Origin: Streptomyces sp. NBC_00483
GTDB taxonomy: Bacteria; Actinomycetota; Actinomycetes; Streptomycetales; Streptomycetaceae
Length of the DNA: 64,000 nucleotides
Direction of reading: 5' to 3'
Assembly (NCBI RefSeq): GCF_036013745.1
Contig: NZ_CP107880.1
Span: 2,294,001-2,358,000, forward strand
Numbering within the stretch: the first letter of the stretch is position 1; each line of letters begins with the position of its first letter. The notes beneath the pieces were generated by a model that saw nothing but the letters and a program-made list of their open reading frames with translations, ran no database searches and was not told the DNA's origin. Positions 1 to 8,088 of this stretch are shown in pieces. Made by a program: the position numbers and the translations under genes.

Positions 1-268
1 TGCGCGAGGCGAAGAGGTTGGTGACGAGGGGCGTGCCGTCGAGGCCCGACACCCTTGTGCAGACGAGGAGTTCGTCGCGGCCGCGGGCGGCGAGTTCGGC
101 GACGAGGGCGGCGACGTCCTCGCCTTCCAGCTTCTCGTCGACGGTGAGTACGTCGCCGGGGTGGGCAGTGCGGTAGGCGTCGAGGAAGGCGTGCAGATCC
201 TGGCGGCCGGTGTCGGTGCCGTGGGCGGGGGTGCGGGTGCGGGCGGGGGTGCGGTCAGTGGCTGTCAC
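1..268 (-). CDS. UbiD-family decarboxylase, N-terminal part (cut by window edge)
   Basis: Only the first 89 codons are present; the gene runs off the left edge. The N-terminus (QDLHAFLDAY, then PGDVLTVDEKLEGEDVAALV, then VTNLFASR) matches the start of UbiD-type non-oxidative decarboxylases, which use prenylated FMN made by a UbiX partner. The GTG start at 268 lies inside the end of the preceding gene, giving a 14-bp overlap that suggests translational coupling. It is the last visible gene of the minus-strand catabolic block. The substrate cannot be read from this fragment; a heteroaromatic or unsaturated carboxylic acid is an inference from the family. Confidence 0.75.
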   Translation of the reverse strand, partial: MTATDRTPARTRTPAHGTDTGRQDLHAFLDAYRTAHPGDVLTVDEKLEGEDVAALVAELAARGRDELLVCTRVSGLDGTPLVTNLFASR

Positions 269-998
269 AGCAGACCCCCGCGTGCACGCCGCCCGTGAAC
301 AGCTCGCCCCACGCGGGGGATTCGACTCCCGTGCCGAGCAGGTCGAGTGCCGTACGGACGGCCACCCGCGCCCCGTCGTGCACCGGCTTGCCCAACTCCC
401 GTTCCACCATGGCCGCGACGGGGGCGACCGGGAGTTCGGTGCCGGCCACCACCAGACACTCGGCGTCGGCGGAATCGGCGTCGAGGAGGATCCGGCGGAC
501 CTTCGACACGGGCAGCTCGGCCGCCTCGCGCGGGGTGGCCAGGTCGAGGGCGGTGAGGGAGGCGATACGGAGGCCCGCGGCGAGGCAGGTGTCGGCGAGG
601 CGGCCCGCCTGTTGTTCGGAGCCTGCGGTGATGAGGGCGATGGAGTGGGTCGCGGCGCGGGCCAGGAGGTCGAGCTGGCCGAGGGTGACGGTGGAGGCGC
701 GGACGCCGGCGGTGCGTTCGATGACGCGGGCCACGGTGCGGGCGTGGGCGGCGCCGTCGAGGCCGGCCGATGTGCCGTGCCACACGATGGCGTCGGCGCC
801 GGCCTGGGCCAACTGTTCGGCGCCGCGCCGCAGTTCGTCGGTGTGGGTGGCCGTCAGGGCCGGGCCGTACTGGAACTCGGGGAGGAGGGCGCGGGCGGCG
901 GGGTGGGCGATGTCCACCTGAACCGGGGCGCAGATCTGGGCCACCCAGCGGTCGGCGCCGAGAGAGGTGGCGGGGAGGAGGTGCCCTATACGTTGCAC
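255..998 (-). CDS. Asp/Glu racemase superfamily protein (maleate isomerase / arylmalonate decarboxylase-like)
   Basis: A 247-aa protein. The GTG start at 998 (Val-Gln-Arg-Ile-Gly-His) follows a GC-rich repeat region; longer upstream open frames there are repeat-driven and were not used. HGTSAG at residues 74-79 matches the dioxyanion-hole GTS of arylmalonate decarboxylase. Family enzymes use a cysteine in the first loop, the second loop or both. Here the first loop has Gly-Thr-Ser, and the residue aligning with the second-loop Cys188 is Ala (VVAGTEL, residues 183-189), with a Cys four residues earlier. The chemistry is therefore uncertain. It sits between the amidohydrolase and UbiD-like genes and overlaps the latter. 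Hydantoin racemase-like activity is an alternative. Confidence 0.7.
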   Translation of the reverse strand: MQRIGHLLPATSLGADRWVAQICAPVQVDIAHPAARALLPEFQYGPALTATHTDELRRGAEQLAQAGADAIVWHGTSAGLDGAAHARTVARVIERTAGVRASTVTLGQLDLLARAATHSIALITAGSEQQAGRLADTCLAAGLRIASLTALDLATPREAAELPVSKVRRILLDADSADAECLVVAGTELPVAPVAAMVERELGKPVHDGARVAVRTALDLLGTGVESPAWGELFTGGVHAGVCCDSH

Positions 999-1030
999 GG
1001 TGGCGGGTCCTGTCTGTGGCGGTGGGGTGT

Positions 1031-1069
1031 GGCGGGTGGCGGTGGCGGGTGGCGGTGGCGGGTGGCGTG
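1031..1069. repeat. 13-bp tandem repeat, 3 copies
   Basis: Two exact copies of GGCGGGTGGCGGT (1031-1043, 1044-1056) and a third differing at its end (1057-1069). The array starts about 33 bp upstream of the GTG start of the racemase-like gene, so it lies in that gene's promoter or leader. Confidence 0.85.
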
Positions 1070-1099
1070 GTCGAGGTCGTGGTGACTGTTGCGCGGGGC

Positions 1100-1163
1100 G
1101 GGGGTGTTGGCGCGGGGCGCTGCGCGGCAGCGGGGGTGTTGGCGCGGGGCGTTGCGCGGCAGC
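1100..1163. repeat. 32-bp direct repeat, 2 copies
   Basis: Two adjacent 32-bp units beginning GGGGGTGTTGGCGCGGGGCG at 1100 and 1132, almost identical (one C/T difference near the middle). Part of repeat island A. Confidence 0.8.
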
Positions 1164-1172
1164 GGGTGGCGG

Positions 1173-1385
1173 GATGACGTCTGACGTGGCCGTGGCGTGA
1201 GGCCGGGCGGGCGGGGCGACGCCTGACGTGACCGTGGCGCAGCACCGAGCGGGCGGGATGACGCCCGACGTGACCGTGGCGCGGGACCGGGCGGGCGGGA
1301 TGACGCCCGACGCGGCCGTTTCGCGGCACCGGGCGCACCCCGATGACGCCTGACGTGACCGTTTCGCGGCACCGGGCCTCCCCCA
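1173..1385. repeat. ~42-bp tandem array, 5 copies
   Basis: Five diverged units start at about 1173, 1216, 1257, 1299 and 1342, each containing a version of GATGACGCCYGACGTGACCG followed by TGGCGC or TTTCGCGGCACCGGGC. The spacing is 41-43 bp. Units diverge by substitution and small indels, as expected for an old minisatellite. No coding signal accompanies the array. Confidence 0.8.
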
Positions 1386-1578
1386 GCTGCGCCGGTACCC
1401 GCCCATCTCCCACCCGCCCGCCCCCTCCGGGGGCTTCGGCCCCCGTGGGTGGCTCGGGTCGGCGTCCACCGCACTTGCTGCGCCGCACCGGGGCTTGTCC
1501 ACCGCCCGTGGGGCAGCACCGAGGTTGCGCACCGGCGCCGGGGCCGGGCCCTTCATCCTCGTTGCGCCGCACCGGGGT

Positions 1579-1735
1579 GCCGCCTTGCCCACCCTGCCGC
1601 CCAAGGCGGCAGATTGCCCAAGGCGGTGGCGGCCGGCCGCAACGGGTGGGGAGCCGTCCTTGCGGCAGATTGCCCAAGGCGGGGGCGGCGTCGACCGCAA
1701 CGGGTAGGGAGCCGTTCCTGTGGCGGGTTGCCCCT
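1579..1735. repeat. 56-bp tandem array in island A, sharing a 48-bp identical segment with island B
   Basis: Units start at CAGATTGCCCAAGGCGG at 1610 and 1666, exactly 56 bp apart, with a degenerate third at about 1724. Bases 1579-1626 are identical over 48 bp to 52623-52670 in island B and include a perfect hairpin (CTGCCGCC, short loop, GGCGGCAG). A 56-bp period is not a multiple of three, which argues against protein coding. Confidence 0.85.
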
Positions 1736-1848
1736 CCGGGGGCGGCACCCCGTCGGGCCGACGCCCCTGGAGGGGGCGGGTGGGTGGGAGATGGTCGGGG
1801 TCGGGGACGGGGACGGGGTCGGGGACGGCATCGGCGGCGGTTGGGTAA

Positions 1849-1901
1849 ATCAAGCCCCTGCGGCGATTGAGCAGCGGGGGCCGGGGCGGAGCCCCGAGGC
1901 C
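1849..1901. repeat. Dispersed terminator-like repeat, copy 1
   Basis: AAGCCCCTGCGGCGATTGAG followed by a GC-rich hairpin (CCGGGGCGGAGCCCCG). Related copies lie at about 19727-19800, 24052-24104 and 53006-53060. The element resembles an abundant Streptomyces intergenic repeat that can fold as a factor-independent terminator. Confidence 0.6.
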
Positions 1902-2237
1902 GTAACGCCGGTTCCGCACAATCAGCGCCGCCGACCTTGAGGCACAGCGTCCCAGGGGGGCGGAGCCCCGTGGCGTGGAGCGATCGGCCGCAACAGGCCG
2001 GGAACCGGCCCGGCAGCGGAGTTGCCCACGCCTCGGGCGCCACCCCGTCGGGCCGACGCCCCTGGACGGGGCGGGCGGTGGGAGATGGGCGGAGGCAACC
2101 GGAACGGGGCTCCGGAGGCCAAAGTGCACCCCTAACCCCGCCCCCGGCGGCCAACGCCCCCGCCCCCGGCCGCCGGGGGCCAGGACACACCCCCGGCCCC
2201 CGCCCCACCGCCGGAGGCCATGGCCCCCGGCCCACCG

Positions 2238-3167
2238 TCACCTACGCGCAACCGTGTCCAACGACGCGTACGTGTCCGTGAGGCGAAGTTGCGCCTCCTC
2301 CTGGTTGCGCGGCGGAGGCGTCGGCTTCAGGTCGAGAAGCTTGGCCATGTTGTTGCCGAGGTAGCCCTCAAGGTGCTCCTCGGAGAGGTGCATGCCCTGC
2401 GGCGGCGGACCGCACAGCACCTCCAACTCCCGCGCCCACATGCCCGGTTCGTTCGGCGGCGAGTCGGTCCCGAAGACCAGCTGGTGCTTCTCCATCTGCT
2501 GCGCGAACTCCACGATCCGCGACTGGAGCAGCCAGCCCGACTCCCCGTACACGTTCGGCGAGTCGAGGATCATGTAGAGCGCCTCGAAGCAGTACACGCC
2601 ACCGGTCTGCACACCGAAGTGGGCGAGGATGAAGTTGACGTTGGTGAACTCCCGGATGATCGGGTAGAACTGCGTCGGGATCGAGTACGGCCCGTCGCCG
2701 GTGTGGATGAGGACGACGACACCCAGTTCGTCGCAGACCCGCAGCACGGGCCGCAGCCAGTCGAGGGCCCGGTCGGGCCGGTAAGCGTGCATGTTGGCAT
2801 GCAGCTTCAGCATCTTGTAGCCGTACTCCTTGACGTGGAACTCCAGCTCCTTCGCCCCGTTCTCGGGCCCGAAGCGCGGGTTGTACATGAAGTTCCCGAT
2901 GAACCGGTCGGGGTACGTGGTGACCAGTTCGGTGATGTACGCCATGTAGTCGCGGATGCCCTCGCGTCCGGTGCGCATCCCGTCCTGCCAGACGGAGTTG
3001 CCGGGCGGCGGCATGATGCAGCCGTAGTCGATGCGGCGCGGCTTGCCGTTGATCATGTACGGGCCGTCCATCATCTCCAGCGTGCGCTCACCCGTGAACG
3101 GGGAGCCGTCGTGCCGCCACGCCTGGTCGACGATGTTGGTCGGGTGCATATGGGTGTCGATGATCAA
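2238..3167 (-). CDS. Amidohydrolase-2 family metal-dependent hydrolase or decarboxylase
   Basis: A 309-aa TIM-barrel protein of the amidohydrolase-2 group, which includes gamma-resorcylate, ACMS and 4-oxalomesaconate-type enzymes. Visible metal ligands are the N-terminal HxH (IDTHMHP), a mid-chain His (LIHTGDGP), a second His (LAHFG) and the late Asp (FGTDSPP). The start is TTG at 3167 with GGAAGG about nine bases upstream. It follows the molybdenum hydroxylase gene by about 75 bp in the same direction. Members either hydrolyse C-N or C-O bonds or decarboxylate aromatic acids. In this neighbourhood, ring opening or decarboxylation of a hydroxylated heterocycle is plausible but unproven. Confidence 0.75.
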   Translation of the reverse strand: MIIDTHMHPTNIVDQAWRHDGSPFTGERTLEMMDGPYMINGKPRRIDYGCIMPPPGNSVWQDGMRTGREGIRDYMAYITELVTTYPDRFIGNFMYNPRFGPENGAKELEFHVKEYGYKMLKLHANMHAYRPDRALDWLRPVLRVCDELGVVVLIHTGDGPYSIPTQFYPIIREFTNVNFILAHFGVQTGGVYCFEALYMILDSPNVYGESGWLLQSRIVEFAQQMEKHQLVFGTDSPPNEPGMWARELEVLCGPPPQGMHLSEEHLEGYLGNNMAKLLDLKPTPPPRNQEEAQLRLTDTYASLDTVARR

Positions 3168-3242
3168 GGTGCTGTTTCCTTCCCAGCTGGTACCAACCGT
3201 GTTCAGTGGTGGACCGTTTGGGGACCCAGGGCAGGGCCCGCC

Positions 3243-5582
3243 TCACCTCCTCTCGCTGTCGGCGATGCCACCGGAGCCGGAGCCGAATCCGGACCCGGAG
3301 CCGAATCCGAATCCGAATCCGGAATCGGAATCGGAATCGGAATCGGAATCGGAACCGATGATGTCCTCGGGCCGCACCGGCACCTTCGCCAGCTCCAACC
3401 CCGTAGCGGCACGCAGCGCGTTCGCGATGGCGGGAGTCGACGACAGGGTGGGCGGCTCACCGACGCCGTTGAGGCCGTACGGCGAGTCCGGGTGCGGAAG
3501 TTCGAGCAGGTCGATGGGGACGTGCGGCATATCGGCGATGGTCGGGATCAGATAGTCCGTGAACGACGGATTGCGCACCCGGCCGTCCTCGACCCGAAGC
3601 TCCTCCATCACCGCGAGCCCGAGGCCCTGCGCGCTGCCGCCCTCGATCTGGCCTTCCACGGCAAGGGGGTTCATCGCCTTGCCGACATCCTGTGCGGTGG
3701 CCAGCTCGACGACCTTCACGAGCCCCAGCTCGGTGTCCACGTCCACGACGGCCCGGTGTGCGGCGAACGCGAACGCGATGTGCGCGTCGCCCTGCCCGCG
3801 TTCGTCGTCGACGGGGAACGTGCGGCGGTGCGCGTACTCGTACTCCGCCTCCAACGGACCGTATTCGGCGAGCAGTTCGACCAGCGGCCGGTCACCGAGC
3901 ACCGTGATCCGCTCGCGCAGCGCCTTGCACGCGCCTTGTACCGCTCCCCCGCTCATCCAGGTGATGCGCGACGCCGAGGACGATCCGGCGTCGCCGACCT
4001 GTGTATCGGCCGGGAGCACGACCACACGCTCGACGCCCAGCTCGGTCCGTACGATCTGCGTCTGTACGGTGACGATGCCCTGGCCGCACTCGGCGGCGGC
4101 GGTGTGCACCTCGGCGACGGGTTCGCCGCCGTTCAGGACGAGCCGTACGCGGGCCACGGAGCGGTCGTCGACGCCGCCGGAGAAGCCGATGGCCTTGACC
4201 CCGATCGCGTACCCGACGCCACGCCTGACGCCTTCGCCGTGGCTGGTGTTGTTGAGCCCGCCGGGGTTCCCGAACGGCCCTTCCCCCACCGGCGGCAGCG
4301 GCCGCGCACGCAACCGGTCCAACAGTTCCGCCGCCGGCGCGGGACCGTCCACCGCCTGTCCGGTCGGCAGCACCGTCCCGGTGGTCATCGCGTTGCGCAC
4401 CCTCAACTCCGCCGGATCCATACCGAGTTCATGGGCCAGCTTGTCGAGGTTCGACTCGACGCCGTAGCAGGACTGCACGGCGCCGAAGCCGCGCATCGCG
4501 CCGCAGGGCGGGTTGTTGGTGAAGACGGAGAAACCGTCGATCTCGGCGTGCGGCACGTCGTAGGCACCGGCCGCGAAGTAGGAGCCGTTGGCGATGACGA
4601 CCTGCGAGGTGGAGGTGTAGGCGCCGCCGTCCAAGAGCAGCCGCGCCTTGACGAACACGATCCGGCCCTCGCGCGTCGCCCCGTGCTCGAACCACATGCG
4701 GGCCGGGTGCCGGTGCACATGACCGTAGAAGGACTCCTCGCGGTTGTAGCTCATCTTCACCGGCCTGCCGGTGCGCAGCGCGAGCATCGCCGCGTGGATC
4801 TGCACGGACACGTCCTCGCGCCCGCCGAACGCGCCGCCCACACCGGACAGCGTGAGCCGCACCTTCTCCGGCGGCAGGCCGAGCGTGGCGCACATCTGGT
4901 GCTGGTCGTCGTGCAGCCACTGCGTCGACACGTAGACGTCGACGCCGCCGTCCTCCGCGGGGATCGCGAGCCCGGACTCGGGGCCGAGGAAGGCCTGGTC
5001 CTGCATGCCGACCTCGTACGTGCCGCTGACGATCACGTCGGCCTGGGCGCGGGCGGCCGCCACGTCGCCGTGGCGGATGCGGACGTGCCGGACGACGTTG
5101 CCGTGCCCGCCGTCGACGCGGTCGTGGTGGACCAGGGGGCCCGCACCGCGTACCGCGTCCTCGGGGTCGGTGAGCGCCGGCTGCTCCTCGTACGCGATGT
5201 CGATCAGCGCCAGCGCCCTGCGGGCCGTCTCGGGGTGGTCGGCGGCCACGAGGGCCACCGGCTCCCCCTGGTAGCGGACGCGGTCGGCGGCGAGAACCGG
5301 CTGGTCGGAGACCTTCATGCCGTACGTCGCCCGCCCCGGGACGTCCTCGTGGGTGAGCACCGCCAGCACCCCGGGCAGCCGCAGCGCCGCGGTCGTGTCG
5401 AGCCGCACGATGCGGGCGCTCGGGTGCGGCGAGCGCAACGTCGCGCCCCACACCATGCCCTCGGCCCGCAGGTCGGAGGAGTAGGCGAAGTCGCCCTTGA
5501 CCTTCAGTCGGCCGTCGGGGCGCGGGGTGCTGGCGCCGACGCCGTCACGGACAGCGGTGGCGGTGCCGGTTGCGGTGCTCAC
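3243..5582 (-). CDS. Molybdenum hydroxylase large subunit (xanthine dehydrogenase / aldehyde oxidase family)
   Basis: A 779-aa protein, the usual length of a stand-alone molybdopterin subunit (XdhB/CoxL type). It has the a/b hammerhead N-terminal region and the cofactor-binding body, with GGAFGGREDVSVQ and, near the C-terminus, GVGEPP carrying the catalytic glutamate. GTG start at 5582. The family hydroxylates N-heterocycles or aldehydes with water and normally pairs with separate 2Fe-2S and FAD subunits; neither is encoded in this window. The C-terminus ends in an odd low-complexity tail of Ser-Asp, Gly-Phe and Gly-Ser dipeptides (last about 35 residues) encoded by hexanucleotide repeats. 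Gene context suggests purine, pyrimidine or pyridine-like substrates. Confidence 0.85.
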   Translation of the reverse strand: MSTATGTATAVRDGVGASTPRPDGRLKVKGDFAYSSDLRAEGMVWGATLRSPHPSARIVRLDTTAALRLPGVLAVLTHEDVPGRATYGMKVSDQPVLAADRVRYQGEPVALVAADHPETARRALALIDIAYEEQPALTDPEDAVRGAGPLVHHDRVDGGHGNVVRHVRIRHGDVAAARAQADVIVSGTYEVGMQDQAFLGPESGLAIPAEDGGVDVYVSTQWLHDDQHQMCATLGLPPEKVRLTLSGVGGAFGGREDVSVQIHAAMLALRTGRPVKMSYNREESFYGHVHRHPARMWFEHGATREGRIVFVKARLLLDGGAYTSTSQVVIANGSYFAAGAYDVPHAEIDGFSVFTNNPPCGAMRGFGAVQSCYGVESNLDKLAHELGMDPAELRVRNAMTTGTVLPTGQAVDGPAPAAELLDRLRARPLPPVGEGPFGNPGGLNNTSHGEGVRRGVGYAIGVKAIGFSGGVDDRSVARVRLVLNGGEPVAEVHTAAAECGQGIVTVQTQIVRTELGVERVVVLPADTQVGDAGSSSASRITWMSGGAVQGACKALRERITVLGDRPLVELLAEYGPLEAEYEYAHRRTFPVDDERGQGDAHIAFAFAAHRAVVDVDTELGLVKVVELATAQDVGKAMNPLAVEGQIEGGSAQGLGLAVMEELRVEDGRVRNPSFTDYLIPTIADMPHVPIDLLELPHPDSPYGLNGVGEPPTLSSTPAIANALRAATGLELAKVPVRPEDIIGSDSDSDSDSDSGFGFGFGSGSGFGSGSGGIADSERR
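3301..3352. repeat. Hexanucleotide repeats in the 3' end of the molybdenum hydroxylase gene
   Basis: On the plus strand, CCGAAT is repeated about three times and then GGAATC about five times, preceded by looser related units from about 3271. The gene is read on the opposite strand, where this gives the Gly-Phe and Ser-Asp dipeptide runs. The period of six keeps the frame, so copy number could vary without frameshifts. Confidence 0.9.
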
Positions 5583-5712
5583 GGTCGGTCACGTCCCTTC
5601 TGGCTTGCGCTGAACGGGAGTTGAGCTTCGAACGTGGTGCGTTGTCGCTCTCGGTGGCGCTGTACGACGGCGCTGGTCTGTGGGGCTGTTACGACGGCGC
5701 TGCTCTGTGGCG

Positions 5713-6432
5713 CTATTCGACGGGACGTACGCGGCCGGCCCCGGAGGACTCCGAAGGGCCCGGCGCGACGGCCTGCGAGAGGCGGATGCGGAGCTTGCGG
5801 ATGTGGTCGCGGGCCGCGAGGTCGGCGGCGTCCGGGTCACCCGATGTCATCGCCTCGAAGATGCGGCGGTGTTCGGCGACGGCGAGCCGCGGCGCCTCCT
5901 GACCGCGCCACAGTTGATGCAGGGCGAGGTGGGCGCGGCCCTGGATGGTGTCGAGCGCCGCGGTGAGGTGGGGGTTGTCGGCCACCTCGCGGATCATCCG
6001 GTGGTAGGCCATGTCCATCTCGATGTGCGTGCGCTCGTCGACTCCGGTGCCGACCTCGCGCTCGTGCCGCTCAAGGAGGTCGCGCAGTTCGGCGACCCGC
6101 GAGGCGTCGAGCCGCTCGGTGGCCAGGCGGGCGGCGAGGCCCTCCATCACCTCACGGACGACGTACAGCTGCCGCACGTCCTCCACGTCGACCGTGGCGA
6201 CCACGGCCCCCTTGTGCGGGACGTGCGTGGCGAGGCCGTCATGGATGAGGCGCTGGACCGCCTCGCGCACCGGGCTGCGGCTGATGCTCAGCTGCGCGGC
6301 GAGGGCGGGCACGGAGAGCGCGTCACCGGGGCGCAGCCGGTTCGCCAGAACGGCGCCCTTCAGTTCCTCGTACGCCCGGTCCGCCAGGAGGCTGCCGGCC
6401 GCGACCGGATTGACCGCCCGCTCTGCGCTCAT
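5713..6432 (-). CDS. GntR-family regulator, FadR/FCD type
   Basis: A 239-aa protein with an N-terminal winged helix-turn-helix (about residues 15-75; LRPGDALSVPALAAQLSISR, SPVREAVQRL) and an all-helical FCD ligand-binding domain (about 85-215) with the typical Asp/His metal or ligand positions (EMDMAYHRMI, HRRIFEAM). ATG start preceded by GGGGGAG. Such proteins usually sense a pathway acid or intermediate and repress adjacent catabolic genes. A palindrome-like site lies 37-52 bp upstream of its start and again upstream of the deaminase gene, which suggests autoregulation and control of the block. Confidence 0.85.
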   Translation of the reverse strand: MSAERAVNPVAAGSLLADRAYEELKGAVLANRLRPGDALSVPALAAQLSISRSPVREAVQRLIHDGLATHVPHKGAVVATVDVEDVRQLYVVREVMEGLAARLATERLDASRVAELRDLLERHEREVGTGVDERTHIEMDMAYHRMIREVADNPHLTAALDTIQGRAHLALHQLWRGQEAPRLAVAEHRRIFEAMTSGDPDAADLAARDHIRKLRIRLSQAVAPGPSESSGAGRVRPVE

Positions 6433-6444
6433 CTCAACTCCCCC

Positions 6445-7965
6445 TCACTGCTTGCCCGTTGGAGATACATGTTGCATGTAATGTTCGGACGCGTCAATGG
6501 CTCCGGCAGCGTTCGAAGCCCCCTTCCGGCATTCCCGGCACTCCCCGCCGTCCCCACTCTCCCGGCCCTCCCTCCGACGCCCGAAGGGCAGCCGCAGGTG
6601 GTGGAAGAAGAGGTTCAGGAACACCGCCGTGAGCGTGCCGAGGATGATGCCGCTCTCGAAGAGCGCATGCAGCTGCCGCCCCGGCATCTGCTCGGCGAAC
6701 TGCGGGAACGCGGTGGGCAGAAAGCCGACACCCACGCTCGCGGCGACGAGGATGGTGTTGCGCTGGTCGGTCAGGTCGGCCTGGAAGAGGATCTGCACGC
6801 CGACGACCGCGATGGTGGAGAACAGCACGATCGTCGCGCCACCGAGGACCGAGGCCGGCATCGCGGCGACGATCGCCCCCACCTTCGGTACGAGCCCGAG
6901 CACCATCATGATCACGCCGGAGGACGCGACGATCCAGCGGGACTTGACCCTGGTCAGCCGGATCAGGCCGATGTTCTGCGAATAGACGGTGCTGGGAAAG
7001 GAGTTGAAGACGCCCGCGACCGCGGTGGCCAGGCCGTCGGCGCGCAGGGCGCGGGTCACGTGCCTGCCCTCGACCTTCCGGTCCACGATCTCGCCGACGG
7101 CGAAGAACTGCCCGATGGACTCGACCGCGATGATGACCATGACCAGGACGATCGAGAGCACCGCGACGACGTCGAACCGGGGCGCCCCGTAGTGCAGCGG
7201 AGCCGCGGTGCCCAGCCAGGGCGTGGAGCCGATCCCCGAGAAGTCGGCGAACCCGGCGAACGCGGCCACGACCGTACCGATGAACAGGCCGACGAGGACC
7301 GCCACCGTCGCGAGGAAGCCCCGCGACAGCTTGTGCAGCAGCAGGATGACGACGAGCGTGACGGCGGCGAGCCCCAGGTGCGCGGGCGAGCCGAACGAGC
7401 CCTGGCTCGGGTCTCCCCCGCCCACCTGCCGCGCGGCGACGGCGAGCAGCGTGATCCCCACGATGGTCACGATCGTGCCGGTGACCAGCGGCGGGAAGAA
7501 GCGCACCAGCCTGCTGAAGACGGGCGCCACCACGAACAGGGCGAGCCCCGCCGCGATCACGGCCCCGAACACGGTCGGCAGGCCGGCCTTCGCCCCGCCC
7601 GCCGCGAGCCCCACGGACACCAGCGAGGGCACCGCGGTGGTGGACGTGCCCTGCACCACCGGCAGCCGGATGCCGATGCCCGGAAGACCGGCGGACTGCA
7701 GGAGCGTGGCGAGGCCGCAGGTCAGCAGCGAGGCGTTGACGAGCAGGGCGATGTCGTCGCCCTTCATGCCGATGCCCTCGGCGACGAGCAGCGGCATCAC
7801 GACGGCGCCCGCGTAGAAGGCGAGCACGTGCTGGAACCCGTAGACGACGAGGCGCCACACGGAGGGCACGGAATCGACGGCGTCCTTGCGCCGCCCCTCC
7901 ACCTCCGCCGTGCCCGGCTCCCCCGCCCCGTCCTGAGTCCCGTCCTGAACTTCCCTTTCGGACAT
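6445..7965 (-). CDS. NCS2 nucleobase:cation symporter (uracil/xanthine permease family)
   Basis: A 506-aa membrane protein with about 12-14 hydrophobic segments. The nucleobase-ascorbate transporter signature QNIGLIRLTR is present and fits the pattern QNxGxxxxTR. The ATG start at 7965 has GGAGGGAG upstream. NCS2 proteins import xanthine, uracil, uric acid or related bases with a cation. It lies between the deaminase and the FCD regulator on the same strand, so it most likely supplies the heterocycle handled by the block. The last residues after Ser-Glu-His-Tyr are encoded by the regulator's promoter and operator DNA and are unlikely to matter functionally. Confidence 0.88.
   Translation of the reverse strand: MSEREVQDGTQDGAGEPGTAEVEGRRKDAVDSVPSVWRLVVYGFQHVLAFYAGAVVMPLLVAEGIGMKGDDIALLVNASLLTCGLATLLQSAGLPGIGIRLPVVQGTSTTAVPSLVSVGLAAGGAKAGLPTVFGAVIAAGLALFVVAPVFSRLVRFFPPLVTGTIVTIVGITLLAVAARQVGGGDPSQGSFGSPAHLGLAAVTLVVILLLHKLSRGFLATVAVLVGLFIGTVVAAFAGFADFSGIGSTPWLGTAAPLHYGAPRFDVVAVLSIVLVMVIIAVESIGQFFAVGEIVDRKVEGRHVTRALRADGLATAVAGVFNSFPSTVYSQNIGLIRLTRVKSRWIVASSGVIMMVLGLVPKVGAIVAAMPASVLGGATIVLFSTIAVVGVQILFQADLTDQRNTILVAASVGVGFLPTAFPQFAEQMPGRQLHALFESGIILGTLTAVFLNLFFHHLRLPFGRRREGRESGDGGECRECRKGASNAAGAIDASEHYMQHVSPTGKQ
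6469..6484. promoter_or_regulatory. Candidate operator 1 of the FCD regulator
   Basis: ATGTTGCATGTAATGT, built on a TTGCATGYAA core, lies 37-52 bp upstream of the regulator start. The same 16-mer with one change occurs in inverted orientation at 9542-9557. It falls within the last codons of the upstream permease gene (the His-Tyr-Met-Gln-His segment). Operator function is inferred from recurrence and position. Confidence 0.6.
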
Positions 7966-8088
7966 GTGCGTTACTCCCTCCACCCGGTGGCCCGGGTGTT
8001 GTCTCGTGCGCACTTACCGGGGCCGTGGACGGACGGCCGTCACCTGTGGCTGTCAGTTCTGTGTGTTCTGCCAGTGCTGTCAGTTCTG

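Larger units (their letters stand above)
999..2237. other. 1.2-kb non-coding repeat island A
   Basis: No credible gene is present. Long open frames exist on both strands but are driven by extreme GC and repeats. The region holds four tandem arrays (periods 13, 32, about 42 and 56 bp), copies of a GC-rich hairpin element in both orientations (around 1401-1440, 1750-1795 and 2041-2096), and a copy of the terminator-like repeat at 1849-1901. It separates the racemase-like gene from the amidohydrolase within an otherwise co-oriented block, so the genes to its left may have their own promoter or depend on read-through. Confidence 0.75.

Noticed and set aside
999..2241. Long open frames on both strands across repeat island A (for example an apparent 620-650-codon extension of the racemase-like gene)
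   Set aside because: They arise from high GC and 13-, 32-, 42- and 56-bp repeats, encode Pro/Arg-rich sequence in every frame, and lack ribosome binding sites. The recognisable protein starts at 998.
2220..5624. Plus-strand open frame of more than 1,100 codons opposite the amidohydrolase and hydroxylase genes
   Set aside because: It mirrors two recognisable minus-strand enzymes and shows the His/Val/Arg/Gly-rich composition of an antisense frame.
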